In this document: positions 22,811 through 30,880 of the stretch, in pieces
Numbering within the stretch: position 1 is the stretch's first letter
Layout: each line of letters opens with the position of its first letter
Source of the DNA: a bacterium
GTDB taxonomy: Bacteria; Cyanobacteriota; Vampirovibrionia; Obscuribacterales; Obscuribacteraceae
Direction: 5' to 3'
Length of the DNA: 31,254 nucleotides
Assembly (NCBI GenBank): GCA_030431355.1
Contig: JAUIJG010000004.1
Coordinates: 1 to 31,254 of the forward strand
The notes under the pieces: model-generated
The model's database searches: none
The model's input: the letters and a program-made list of their open reading frames with translations, nothing else
What the model was told of the DNA's origin: nothing
Program-made: the position numbers and the translations under genes

Positions 22811-23814
22811 ACCTTGACTAACTCCTGTATTTGCCTGATTACTGCGGATACTAATTCGTCGACATGACCGACAGTGGTTCCCACTATCCCCCGGTCCTTT
22901 CGTTCCGCCAGCCAGCTCAAGAAAAGAAATCTCTCCAGGGCATGGGCGGATGGTTTCATACCGGAAAGCTCTTCCAGAGAGCGACCCGATTCAAAGCAGT
23001 AGGCTTCTAAGAATTCCTCCTTGAACTGCAGAATCACGCCGTTCTTGGGGTGGTCCGAAGTAATGGTGGCCAGGTCGATAAGGGGAGTGGCTATGGAGGT
23101 GAACCAGGACCAGTCTATAAGATGTTGTCTGGAGCCCCGGAGTACCACGTTTTCCGCGTAAAGGTCTCCATGGACAAGCGACAGGGTTTCTGCTTTGAGA
23201 TTGTCCCGGACGATTTCGAACAGGTTGTGAAGCTCCTTGCTTTGTTCATCGGAAATGCTTTCGAGTTTTGTCAATAGAAGAAATAGATTGGAGCCGAATT
23301 CAGGCAGGTTATCACTGCTTAGATGTCGCAATATGCCTGCGTCAATCAGCTCTTCTAAACGATAGGAATAAGCCCTGTGCATCCGTGCAAGGTGCTTGGC
23401 GAATTTCAGGCAAGATTCTTTGTCGGCGGATTCATTCATGTAGACAGTTCCGAGATCTTCCATAAACATGGCTGTGATGTTGCCATAGTGAGCGGTCATA
23501 TAGAGCTGCGCTGAATTGGAGATTGAAGGAACCAGTACTCTCTCGTGGAGGTCTTGCTCGATGTCCCACGGTGGTATCACCAGTTTGTAGATTAAGCTGT
23601 CCGGCAAAGCTTCGGATAATTGAATTCTTTCAACGTAGGAAAAGTCCCTGTGCCTGAGCACGGTTCTATTTGCTACGGAAACTTCCTTGCCGTAAAACTC
23701 ATTGAGCCAGCTAAAGAGAAGCTTCTCCGGAACAGGCTCAAGCAGCTTTATGGCTGGGTTCTTGTCTGGATTTGACGATTCAGGCACTATGCTTTCCTGG
23801 AGTAAAGGGGTCAT
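22807..23814 (-). CDS. APH/choline-kinase-fold phosphotransferase
   Basis: A 335-residue protein with an aminoglycoside phosphotransferase-like kinase fold. The catalytic loop HGDLYAENV (215-223; D217 and N222) and the metal-binding LIDWSW (D234) are intact, as is a preceding LARMHRAYSYR helix typical of the family. The N-lobe is present (about 40-130) but its nucleotide-binding lysine is not obvious (possibly K78 in LIYKLVIPP). The family phosphorylates small hydroxylated compounds; the substrate here is unknown, and a resistance role should not be assumed. It is convergent with the M24 gene, sharing the CTAG that holds both stop codons. It is preceded by GGGAG about 11 nt upstream. Confidence 0.8.
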   Translation of the reverse strand: MTPLLQESIVPESSNPDKNPAIKLLEPVPEKLLFSWLNEFYGKEVSVANRTVLRHRDFSYVERIQLSEALPDSLIYKLVIPPWDIEQDLHERVLVPSISNSAQLYMTAHYGNITAMFMEDLGTVYMNESADKESCLKFAKHLARMHRAYSYRLEELIDAGILRHLSSDNLPEFGSNLFLLLTKLESISDEQSKELHNLFEIVRDNLKAETLSLVHGDLYAENVVLRGSRQHLIDWSWFTSIATPLIDLATITSDHPKNGVILQFKEEFLEAYCFESGRSLEELSGMKPSAHALERFLFLSWLAERKDRGIVGTTVGHVDELVSAVIRQIQELVKV

Positions 23815-23881
23815 GCCATTTTACTCCCGGCGGGCAAAAACTCCCACTACTAATTTACCTTAACAAGAGGAGATTATCGTT

Positions 23882-24913
23882 ATGAGTGACGGACCTGACG
23901 CCGCTGGCGGTCTCGATGGAGACGCCGGTGATGGCGACTTTGCAGGTATTGACGGTGATTTCGGCGGAATCGAAGGCATGGATGGTGCCGGAGGCTTAGA
24001 CCTCGATTTCGACGTAGCCGATAGTTTGATGATCTCTTTTGATGGAGATGGGGACTGGAGTGACGCTCTCTGCGATGAGGACGTTAACTCCACCATCGAA
24101 ATCGACAGGATCTGTAGACCGAGCCATCATCATCAGCTCACTGAAGCTCAGCAGCGGGCTCTAGAGAAGATCGCCAAAGATCCTCTTCGAAACTTCTTCG
24201 CTGCCCATGTTTACTTCCACGGACCCGTCGATGTCATGCAACTGTTTGGTGCACTGGCTACTGAAGCGGGATGCAACCGGATAGACACTGTCACGCCAGG
24301 GTTCGCTTCGGCTGACGTGCGCATGGCAGAGCTTGCCGACTGGGATCGCACGGCGCCTCCTTTCGTTCGAAACAAAGTGCCGAGCGGATGGTATCGCGAT
24401 GCCTTCGGAAGCACCCGCATTGTTCGCCAATACTGGCAGCTTAAGAAGCCTGATAACTTCTTCAATCGAGACCCAGAGCCGGAGCGGCGATTCGACCGAA
24501 TGGCAGGGGTGGTATTGGAAGTGGTAGCAGTCACCTGGTGCTTCCATGAGCCGGACGATTACGAAACGCGTTTCCAGATTCTGGTCAAAACTTTTGCCGA
24601 GTGGGTGCCCTCCCAGAAAACCTGGGGTATCAGGGCTACTCCTTTTCAGCGACATCAAGCTGCTGCCAGGAAGCTGGTAGAGGAGGTCGCCGAGAAGTTG
24701 CGGGCTGAAAAACCGGATTGGCAATCGCGATTCATTCGAAATGAGATCAAAGAGCGCCTGGACGCTGAGGCTCCAGAGAAGCCGAAGAAGCCGAAACCTG
24801 ATCATGGTGATGGCGACGCAGGTGATTGTACCCAGCCTCCCGGTTCGGGTGCTGACCTGCGAGCTATTTTGACCAGGCCTTCCAAAAAGGTGGATCTGGA
24901 GTTCCCTCTCTAG
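23882..24913 (+). CDS. Orphan protein with Asp/Gly-rich N-terminus
   Basis: A 343-residue protein of unknown family. Residues 1-60 are an extremely Asp- and Gly-rich, almost Lys/Arg-free repeat-like tract (spaced GDGD, GIDGD, GIEG and GLDLDF units), reminiscent of calcium-binding or disordered acidic linkers. A possible helical domain starts at LTEAQQRALEKIAKDP (about 85-100). A conserved-looking core (100-250) contains many Trp, Phe and Arg, including ADWDRTAPPFVRNKVPSGWYRD and VVAVTWCFHEPDDYETRF. A charged helix and a Pro/Lys linker follow, and the protein ends KKVDLEFPL. There is no signal peptide, membrane helix or known motif. AGAGGAG 9 nt before ATG 23882 and a terminator behind make it a convincing single gene. 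Codon use is similar to the Ubl and Clp cassettes. Confidence 0.72.
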   Translation: MSDGPDAAGGLDGDAGDGDFAGIDGDFGGIEGMDGAGGLDLDFDVADSLMISFDGDGDWSDALCDEDVNSTIEIDRICRPSHHHQLTEAQQRALEKIAKDPLRNFFAAHVYFHGPVDVMQLFGALATEAGCNRIDTVTPGFASADVRMAELADWDRTAPPFVRNKVPSGWYRDAFGSTRIVRQYWQLKKPDNFFNRDPEPERRFDRMAGVVLEVVAVTWCFHEPDDYETRFQILVKTFAEWVPSQKTWGIRATPFQRHQAAARKLVEEVAEKLRAEKPDWQSRFIRNEIKERLDAEAPEKPKKPKPDHGDGDAGDCTQPPGSGADLRAILTRPSKKVDLEFPL

Positions 24914-24969
24914 GACGGAGAGAGAATCTAGACCGATACTAACTTTGATTATAGGGTTCAGGAAATCAC

Positions 24970-25020
24970 AAGCACGGTGGCAGTTCGTTCATTCGACTGT
25001 TGCCGTGCTTTTCCTGTTCC
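24970..25020 (+). terminator. Intrinsic terminator of the orphan gene
   Basis: A 15-bp stem with three GU pairs (AAGCACGGTGGCAGT 24970-24984, ACTGTTGCCGTGCTT 24996-25010) and an 11-nt loop, followed by T-rich sequence including five T near 25021-25025. Confidence 0.75.
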
Positions 25021-25161
25021 TTTTTGTCCCGGCATACAACTATAAGATATAATATATGGATTTTGGGTTTAGAGAATAAGTTGGATTAATCAGGGCAAGC
25101 AGGTTTTATTCTTATCCTGTATCTTGTAATATCGACTGGTCAGGAAAGGAAATTTCTAAAA

Positions 25162-25536
25162 ATGCAGTACCTCTTTGTCTTTCTGGGGGCCGGTACCGGC
25201 GGAGTACTAAGGTTTATAACCAGCAAGCTGGTGCACGATCTACTTAGCGACTGGTTTTTGCCGATGGGTACTTTCGCTGTTAATATGATCGGTTGCTTTT
25301 TAATCGGCTTCTTTGCCCATCTGGCGGAGTCTCATTCATTCATGACTCCGGAGGTAAGATTATTTCTTCTTGTTGGACTGCTGGGCGGATTTACCACATT
25401 CTCTACTTTTGGCTTCGATCTGTTCTCATTGATTCAGGATGGGAAGTTGATCTGGGCTATAGCCAATGCGGTAGTACAGGTGGTGCTTGGCATTCTTCTT
25501 GTTTATTTAGGTTACTGGTTAGGAAAATTTGTTTAG
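25162..25536 (+). CDS. crcB: Fluoride exporter CrcB/FluC
   Basis: A 124-residue, four-helix membrane protein of the FluC/CrcB family, which forms dual-topology dimers exporting fluoride. Seen are GAGTGGVLRF near the N-terminus, N41 in FAVNMIGCFLIGFFA, and the phenylalanine-box motif GGFTTFSTF (75-83). Length is typical. AGGAAAGGA lies about 10 nt before ATG 25162. I looked for a fluoride riboswitch upstream and did not recognise one. Only one crcB copy is present here, consistent with the homodimeric dual-topology form. The stop overlaps the convergent kinase gene by 4 nt. Confidence 0.93.
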   Translation: MQYLFVFLGAGTGGVLRFITSKLVHDLLSDWFLPMGTFAVNMIGCFLIGFFAHLAESHSFMTPEVRLFLLVGLLGGFTTFSTFGFDLFSLIQDGKLIWAIANAVVQVVLGILLVYLGYWLGKFV

Positions 25537-26024
25537 TTCTGGGGAAAGAAGAGGTAATCATCCCCGCTCTTGCTGGGTCTTATTATTACTACCTTGCCTT
25601 CTGCTCGCTTCGGTCTTCCGGCTCGATTCAATTCCATGTACATGTTAGCCACTATGTCTTCCGGAACTACTCTCTTTCTCTGTTTGTTTCTTGAAAGGCA
25701 GAGATCGAGGGGAATGTCCAGAAGCCACAACTGAACGTCTTCGTAGCCGAACTTATTTGCCTTATCTAAAATGGGTTTCCGTTGTTTAGGATTTAAATTC
25801 GTGTTGTCTACGATAACATTCTTGCCTTCATTGAAAGCGATCTCCAGTCTTTGAAAAAAAATGGAGAATACTTCTTCTTTGTCGCCCTGCTCTGCCGCGT
25901 CTCCATAGATCTCTTCCCTGATGGAGTCGGCGTTCAGTACATGAAACCCTTTTTCGACTATCTTCATTGCCAGGGTGGTTTTTCCTGCACCCGGAACACC
26001 GATTAAGAGTATGAGCTTCTTCAA
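25533..26024 (-). CDS. P-loop kinase of the AAA_33/polynucleotide-kinase-like group
   Basis: A 163-residue small P-loop ATPase/kinase. Walker A is GVPGAGKTT (9-17); DNTNLNP (73-79) matches the VDNTN block of polynucleotide kinase-like and related AAA_33 proteins. A lid region with basic residues (SRNKQRKRVVPEDIV, about 110-124) follows. The family phosphorylates nucleic-acid ends or small molecules; the substrate is unknown. It overlaps the preceding membrane-protein gene by 4 nt (ATGA), so it is the last gene of the TPR-pyrB operon. No additional ligase or phosphatase domain is fused. Confidence 0.82.
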   Translation of the reverse strand: MKKLILLIGVPGAGKTTLAMKIVEKGFHVLNADSIREEIYGDAAEQGDKEEVFSIFFQRLEIAFNEGKNVIVDNTNLNPKQRKPILDKANKFGYEDVQLWLLDIPLDLCLSRNKQRKRVVPEDIVANMYMELNRAGRPKRAEGKVVIIRPSKSGDDYLFFPQN

Positions 26025-26506
26025 TTTGAATCTTCCCCTTCTTCTTTCTCTTTATCTACCCGATCGGGCGGACTCTTTCTTTGGGACTCAAGTCTACTGC
26101 TTTCAACTATCCATTTTATCCATATAAACGTCAGGGGGATCATCGCTAAAACATAGACAACTAGCAAGAAGCCTTTGAACTGTAAGTTATCCTCAGTTTG
26201 AACAGCCACATTCGTATAGATCCAGGGGTTCTTATAAAAAACTGCTCCTACCGATAGAAATAGAGCTCCGGCGGAAAGATAGGCTGCTTTAGCCCAGAAA
26301 TGCATAGTATTAAGGGCAAAAAGGGTTTGAAAGAGAAAACCGAGTCCGAAAAGACCGATTGCCATTCCGTGATGCTGGGCTCGCCCCAGGCTTATGTAGT
26401 GTTGAATAGGAATGAAGAAAACAGCCAGACCGAGAATCGCAAAGAGAAGAAGAATAAGGGATGGACTGGAATTAACATCCCCTGCTTTGTGAGAGATCCT
26501 GGTCAT
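26021..26506 (-). CDS. Four-helix membrane protein of unknown function
   Basis: A 161-residue integral membrane protein with about four hydrophobic helices (about 17-37, 46-66, 71-89, 110-131) and a highly charged C-terminal tail (from about 137) rich in Lys, Glu and Asp. No family motif is recognised. A His-rich loop, QHYISLGRAQHHGM (35-48), follows the first helix. It starts 10 nt after pyrB and overlaps the kinase gene by 4 nt, so it is translated as part of that operon. A functional link to pyrimidine synthesis is not implied. Confidence 0.7.
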   Translation of the reverse strand: MTRISHKAGDVNSSPSLILLLFAILGLAVFFIPIQHYISLGRAQHHGMAIGLFGLGFLFQTLFALNTMHFWAKAAYLSAGALFLSVGAVFYKNPWIYTNVAVQTEDNLQFKGFLLVVYVLAMIPLTFIWIKWIVESSRLESQRKSPPDRVDKEKEEGEDSN

Positions 26507-26516
26507 AGAGCCTTCC

Positions 26517-27533
26517 TTAGGAATGCAGCAGCAATGACAGAACGGCCATTCTGATAAAGATTCCGTTCGCCACTTGTTTCTCTATTAGAGAGCGCTCTTT
26601 GTCGTCCATGACTTTGCTTGACAGTTCAAGATCCCGGTTGACCGGTCCCGGATGAAGAACTTTGACATTTTTGCCGGCCAGTTTCAGAATATCGTGGTTG
26701 ATTTGATAACTCTCGATATATTTCTTCTGGTCAATTTTTAGGTCTTTTTCCAGGCGTTCATTCTGAATCCGCAGCGCCATTATGAAGTCGCAGTCTCTGA
26801 CGGCTGTTTTGAGATCATTTTCCAATCCCCGGGTGAGTTCCAGGAGATCGGTCGCGGCTAACTCCGGTGGGCTGCAGATGATAATTTCCGCTCCCATGCG
26901 ACTCAAAAGTTTTACGTTTGACCTTGCCACCCGGCTGTATTTGGTATCGCCTACAATGGCAATGCGTTTTCCCTTGAGGCTCTTTTCTGTCTCCAGCATG
27001 GTAAAGCAATCTAGAAGTGCCTGGGTCGGATGGGACTCTTTTCCGCTGCCTGCATTGATAACCGATGCTGCTCTTCCGAGGCAGTGAGCCAATTCACTGG
27101 CGGCATCGTTCTCAGAGTGTCTTTGAACTATAGCTCTGACACCCATGGATATAAGTGTCCTGGTGGTATCCTCAAGACTTTCTCCCTTGGCCACGGAGGA
27201 AGTGGAAATATCCAGATTGACAGGATTGGCTCCTAGATTGGCTGTGGCGATAGAAAAGCTGCTTTTAGTTCTGGTGGAATTCTCATAGAAGGTGAGAGCC
27301 ACATGCTCCTGGCTTAGCAAATGTAGAGGAAAGAGTTTTTCGGCCCTTTGTTTTTTGTAGACTTTGGCCAGGGCAAATATATTCTCGATCTCTTCTGTTG
27401 TTAGTTGATCAGTCTCCACCAGATGTTTCTTATCCCGGAAACTGCGAGCTTCCGGAGAGCTCAGCAAATTTATCATGGTCTCGGTCAGGGAATTTGGTTT
27501 GTCTATCAATTTGCTTTTTTCTTTTGTCATCAT
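26517..27533 (-). CDS. pyrB: Aspartate carbamoyltransferase catalytic subunit
   Basis: A 338-residue ATCase catalytic chain that condenses carbamoyl phosphate with aspartate in pyrimidine synthesis. The carbamoyl-phosphate motif STRT is at 86-89 in FYENSTRTKSSF. The mobile SxxKGES loop (K116), HPTQALLD, GDTKYSRVARSN and HPGPVNRDLE blocks follow in the standard order. The protein is about 30 residues longer than usual because of an N-terminal extension (MMTKEKSKLIDKPNSLTE...); a start nearer residue 20 (MINLL) is possible. Two consecutive ATGs (27533, 27530) are preceded by GGAGAG at a long distance. It sits downstream of the TPR gene by 37 nt and leads into the membrane and kinase genes. No regulatory subunit gene (pyrI) is nearby. 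Confidence 0.94.
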   Translation of the reverse strand: MMTKEKSKLIDKPNSLTETMINLLSSPEARSFRDKKHLVETDQLTTEEIENIFALAKVYKKQRAEKLFPLHLLSQEHVALTFYENSTRTKSSFSIATANLGANPVNLDISTSSVAKGESLEDTTRTLISMGVRAIVQRHSENDAASELAHCLGRAASVINAGSGKESHPTQALLDCFTMLETEKSLKGKRIAIVGDTKYSRVARSNVKLLSRMGAEIIICSPPELAATDLLELTRGLENDLKTAVRDCDFIMALRIQNERLEKDLKIDQKKYIESYQINHDILKLAGKNVKVLHPGPVNRDLELSSKVMDDKERSLIEKQVANGIFIRMAVLSLLLHS

Positions 27534-27570
27534 CTGCTTTTTCTTCTCTCCGGTATCACAAAAATGCTGA

Positions 27571-28467
27571 TCAAATTGAATTGAGCATGATCACTCTCCA
27601 GATCTGTTCGAGATACTCTTTTGCTTTGGGATCCTGATTTTCGTAAGCGGCATTATTGCGGGCCATCTCAAAATAGAGCTTGTAGATATCATTCGGGGAG
27701 GCATCTCTAGGGAGTGCCTGCATACCCATAAGAGTATATTTGTGGAAACGCTTTTCATCCCCGGTTTTGCTGGATAGATAGCATAAGTTAACGAGCAAGT
27801 CCATGGAAGAGAGTGCCCTCTGGGATATGACTCCGGTGGATCTCTTATAGGCAAGAACCTCTTCGAATACAGGGATGGCGTCTTTGAAGTTTTTCTGGGC
27901 CATCAAGTTTCTGCCTCGTTGTTCAATGATGTAGAACTTGAGCCAGTTGAGATCGTCGATGCCATTGACAAACTCCAGAGCTTTGGCGAAACGAACCTCG
28001 GCCAGGTCGAATTTTCCCCTGGCGGCAGCGCTTCTTCCGGCCAGGAGATGGGCGATGCTAATCAGCTCCTGGTTCTTGAGATTGCGTTCTTCGGTAATGC
28101 TCTTGTTGTCTTTTAAAACTTTGAGGAGACCTTCGTAGTATTTTTCACTGTTGTCGTAGTCTCTTTCATCTACTTTTGCCTGGATGAGAAGAACAATTTT
28201 GGCCAGGGTGTATTCAGGTATTTTGTTTTCCTGGCCTTTGATAACAGCGCGTTTGAACAGGGCGGATGCTTTGTTGAGGGAGCCGTATTGAGCCATGAGA
28301 GTAGCGTAAGAAGAATCTTTCGCTTCCAGGCTGATGGCGGATTTTACTTTGTCTGGTAGAGAGCCGTTTGTGCTGCCGCCCAAGAAAAGTGTTTTCAGAT
28401 TGGGTCCTAGAAGAACGCCTGCGCCGAAAATGGCTATTGAAATAAGAATAGTGTGCGAGTTTTTCAT
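27571..28467 (-). CDS. Membrane-anchored TPR-like protein
   Basis: A 298-residue protein with an N-terminal hydrophobic signal-anchor (about 8-30, ISIAIFGAGVLLG) and an otherwise helical body. Repeated helical pairs of tetratricopeptide type are visible: YGSLNKASALFKRAVIKGQE, YYEGLLKVLKDNKSITEERNLKNQEL, GKFDLAEVRFAKALEFVNG and KDAIPVFEEVLAYKRSTG. TPR domains scaffold protein-protein contacts; the partner is unknown. It is the first gene of the minus-strand unit with pyrB. The long divergent gap upstream (28468-28752) probably has its promoter. Confidence 0.7.
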   Translation of the reverse strand: MKNSHTILISIAIFGAGVLLGPNLKTLFLGGSTNGSLPDKVKSAISLEAKDSSYATLMAQYGSLNKASALFKRAVIKGQENKIPEYTLAKIVLLIQAKVDERDYDNSEKYYEGLLKVLKDNKSITEERNLKNQELISIAHLLAGRSAAARGKFDLAEVRFAKALEFVNGIDDLNWLKFYIIEQRGRNLMAQKNFKDAIPVFEEVLAYKRSTGVISQRALSSMDLLVNLCYLSSKTGDEKRFHKYTLMGMQALPRDASPNDIYKLYFEMARNNAAYENQDPKAKEYLEQIWRVIMLNSI

Positions 28468-28752
28468 CTGAAACAGTAAAACTGCTGGTCGCCGGTTCTG
28501 GTCTATCTTACACTGATGTTTTACCGTACTAGTAGTCTTGCAGGATGTTATTCGAGGTTATTAAACAGATTTGCGTCTCCTTAATTGCCTTTAAGTAAAA
28601 GCCTCCCAGGGTTGCCAATATGCCGGAGATTCCCTAACATCTAAGTTGTCCATATCTTATTTGTTGCGAGTTGAAGGAATTCCATCATCGGCGCCACGCC
28701 TTTGTTTTGGAATATGATCCTAGACTCCTGATTAATCGCCAGGAGGATGATT

Positions 28753-28935
28753 ATGCCAAGTGGAAAGACCCTGGAGAGACCCAGAAGAAAGACCGGTGGC
28801 TTTGCCGGTCGCCTGTTGAACAAACAGCTTGAAGAGAGAAGCAAGAAGCCTTCTCTGGAGTTCGTGAAGCCTGCTGTACCGAACAATATTGCGGAAGAGA
28901 ATAAGGTTCAAAAAGAACAATTCTCGGAAAACTAG
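28753..28935 (+). CDS. Small basic peptide, unknown
   Basis: A 60-residue, strongly basic protein. A textbook AGGAGG (28741-28746) lies 6 nt before ATG 28753; the ATG at 28747 abuts the SD and is unlikely. The sequence has clustered Lys/Arg (RPRRKTGG, NKQLEERSKKP) and no hydrophobic helix, so it could bind nucleic acid or a ribosomal/membrane surface. It is followed 66 nt later by the MurF-like gene on the same strand, with a strong hairpin between. No family is recognised; reality rests on the ribosome-binding site and start spacing. Confidence 0.5.
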   Translation: MPSGKTLERPRRKTGGFAGRLLNKQLEERSKKPSLEFVKPAVPNNIAEENKVQKEQFSEN

Positions 28936-28960
28936 CTAGGTAAGAAAAAAGCGAGTATTC

Positions 28961-28998
28961 TAAAGCTGCATCCGGTAAATCTTGCCGGTGCGGCTTTA
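28961..28998 (+). promoter_or_regulatory. Hairpin abutting the MurF-like start codon
   Basis: A stem of about 14 bp with one bulge and one GU pair (28961-28975 with 28985-28998) and a 9-nt loop, ending 3 nt before ATG 29002. It may be the terminator of the small basic-peptide gene or a translational control element, since no Shine-Dalgarno is seen for the next gene. Confidence 0.55.
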
Positions 28999-29001
28999 GC
29001 T

Positions 29002-29823
29002 ATGTCTTTAGAATTATCCCTGGAAGAAATAATTGAAATACTGGGCGGTCGATTGGCCGTCGGAATGATGTCTGACCAGGTTGGAGCAGTGGCATCTGAT
29101 ACTAGATGTGGTGTTGATGGATGCTGGTTTCTATGTTTGAACGGGGAGCGATTCGACGGACATGATTTTATGGGAGAGGCGTTTTCAGGTGGTGCACTGG
29201 GCTGCATTGTCAATGAGAGAACCGGTTATCCCATAGCCTCCACCGGCTTTCCGCTGGTTGCTGTTCCCGACACAGGAGAAGCCCTGACCCGGTTAGCCAG
29301 AAACTGGAGGCGCAGGCTGGGGTATCAAGTGATTTTTCTGGTCGATGATGATAGGGAGAGATCCGGAAACTTAGCTGAATCTTTGTTCTCGTATTTCCAA
29401 AGACGCGGGAAGACCGAAATTTTTGATCTGCGCTTCGATCGAGGGAGAGATTGTCTGGAGAAGATGTTATCTTTCGGACCCGATCTGAAATATCTTCTGA
29501 TCAACTTTTTGCCGACCGATTTGGAGTCCGCAAAGATATTGCTCTTCGCTTTTGGTCCAGATAGGGTTCTCTCCATTGGAGAAATGTTTCGATATTTCAG
29601 GATTACAGCTAGTAGCACTGATATTGATGCCTTATGTGGTGCTTTATTGAAGGAGCTGCACGAAAGAGACGGAGTTTTACTTGCCGACAAAGCACCGCAA
29701 AAATCTCTGTTGACAGATGATTTGAAGCTGATTGTGAGAAGCGAAAGAGAAGATTCAGAAAGTGAGCCGGATCAAGAAGTGCTGTCCCGCTGGCTCATTG
29801 AAAAACTTCAGGAATGTTCCTAG
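29002..29823 (+). CDS. MurF-like protein with degenerate ATP site
   Basis: A 273-residue protein whose first 110 residues clearly match the N-terminal substrate-binding domain of the MurE/MurF ligases: LSLEEIIEILGGRL, GAVASDTRCGVDGCWFLCLNGERFDGHDFMGEAFSGGALGCIVNE and VAVPDTGEALTRLARNWRRRLGYQVIFLV. Where Mur ligases have the ATP-binding GxxGKT(T/S), this protein has DDDRERSGN (115-123), so the P-loop Lys and Thr are missing. The remaining part (125-273) is a shortened, divergent central-domain remnant and the C-terminal domain is absent (family length about 450). It cannot be a normal UDP-MurNAc-tripeptide ligase; it may be a regulatory pseudo-enzyme or a decaying copy. The start follows directly behind a hairpin. 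Confidence 0.75.
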   Translation: MSLELSLEEIIEILGGRLAVGMMSDQVGAVASDTRCGVDGCWFLCLNGERFDGHDFMGEAFSGGALGCIVNERTGYPIASTGFPLVAVPDTGEALTRLARNWRRRLGYQVIFLVDDDRERSGNLAESLFSYFQRRGKTEIFDLRFDRGRDCLEKMLSFGPDLKYLLINFLPTDLESAKILLFAFGPDRVLSIGEMFRYFRITASSTDIDALCGALLKELHERDGVLLADKAPQKSLLTDDLKLIVRSEREDSESEPDQEVLSRWLIEKLQECS

Positions 29824-29840
29824 CTCCTGGTAGTCAGAAA

Positions 29841-30287
29841 CTAGGCTGTTCTTCGATTCCCTGGGAATAACTTTCTGTTTCCGGAAAAGAGTCGATAAGC
29901 TTTTCTGGTAAACCACATAGTGCCGGGAAGAATATAAAAAACAGCTGCTACTTTGCCAAAAGGCAGGTGAGTGAGGATTATAGGCACTGCTTCCGGTCCG
30001 AACCATTTCCTCCCGGCTGCCTTGTCCACCAGAAGAACGCTCCAGGGAGAGCAATCCAGGTCTTTTATCAACTCTCTGGCATAGTCGGCCGGGGATTCCA
30101 TGTCGATAAAAGTGAATTTCGTATCTTTGTCCCAGCGGCGAACGATCCTGCCGAATGCTCTTACCATGGGGCAGCGTTCATTCAATGCGAGAACAAAAGA
30201 TAGGGACTCCTGGCAGGTTTTAGCGCTTGCTTCCACTTGCTGGCACCTATTAGGATTTGATTGATGTGATTGGGTTAATTTTAACAT
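29841..30287 (-). CDS. DCC (DUF393)-like thiol-oxidoreductase-related protein
   Basis: A 148-residue protein (start ATG 30287 chosen; the longer reading to 30542 adds a segment without family character). The C-terminal part resembles the DCC/DUF393 family: a C-P element near NERCPM, a hydrophobic FIDMESPADYARELI strand-helix, SVLLVDKAAGRKWFGPEAVPIILTHLPF, and the FYILPGTMWFTRKAYRLFSGNRKL ending. In canonical members the N-terminal DGxCPxC pair is the redox centre. Here the pattern reads NERCPMV with the second Cys replaced, so the protein may be inactive in thiol chemistry. It is convergent with the MurF-like gene (17-nt gap), and no strong ribosome-binding site is visible. Confidence 0.6.
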   Translation of the reverse strand: MLKLTQSHQSNPNRCQQVEASAKTCQESLSFVLALNERCPMVRAFGRIVRRWDKDTKFTFIDMESPADYARELIKDLDCSPWSVLLVDKAAGRKWFGPEAVPIILTHLPFGKVAAVFYILPGTMWFTRKAYRLFSGNRKLFPGNRRTA

Positions 30288-30880
30288 CGTATGTTCTGTT
30301 CGAAAAGCCCTCAGCCAAGAAAAAATCCACCTTTTTCGCTTTCTTGAATCCAGACGACTTGAGTGATCATCTGTTCCGGATCCATAACAGAAATAATTTT
30401 GGACGGCAGGGACCGAAACGATTGACCAACAAGACTTTGGGGTGCTGGTTGGGTAGCGCAACCGTGCTAAGGTTTTGTTTATAATTACACTTGATAACTT
30501 AGCGTAGCTACACTCGCTTAACTCGATCTCAGGTATTGGCAAGGGAAAACTAGGGCTGTCTCATCTTCAAAAGAAGAGCCCCGTATATTCATCTTTTTGA
30601 AAATCAGCAGACAATCATGACCTTATTCGGGTCTAATAAATCTCTCTCACCATAGGTTTCCAGGATCAGATAGTGATTGACTACTCTTCTATATAAATGT
30701 AGTTGTTGAGTATCTCTTCGTTTTCCGTATTTCAGAGTATTCAAACCAAAGAAAAACTCTTTCCCAAAACTAAACCAAAGCCTCTACCAGAACACTCGTC
30801 TGTCACAAGTCGAGTGTCTTTGTTTTGTCTTCACTGGCAAAGGCTTCTCCTACACCCTCAACCTAACCAGGAGTACTAAG
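30288..30880. other. Non-coding leader region of the radical SAM gene
   Basis: About 590 nt without a convincing gene. The only ORFs are short shadows of the opposite strand. The right end, 30778-30846, has nested hairpins just upstream of the radical SAM start; the rest is AT-rich with no recognisable RNA gene. Confidence 0.4.
30778..30846 (+). promoter_or_regulatory. Nested hairpin leader
   Basis: The inner stem is ACACTCG (30792-30798) with CGAGTGT (30811-30817), followed by a T-rich tract, giving a terminator-like element. Outer pairings AAGCCT (30778-30783) with AGGCTT (30841-30846) and CCAG (30787-30790) with CTGG (30834-30837) enclose it. It sits 35 nt before the TTG start of the radical SAM gene. 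The nesting could allow conditional read-through. Confidence 0.45.

Noticed and set aside
24914..25161. Fluoride riboswitch upstream of crcB
   Set aside because: The conserved sequence pattern of the fluoride aptamer was not recognisable; only the terminator of the preceding gene is clear.
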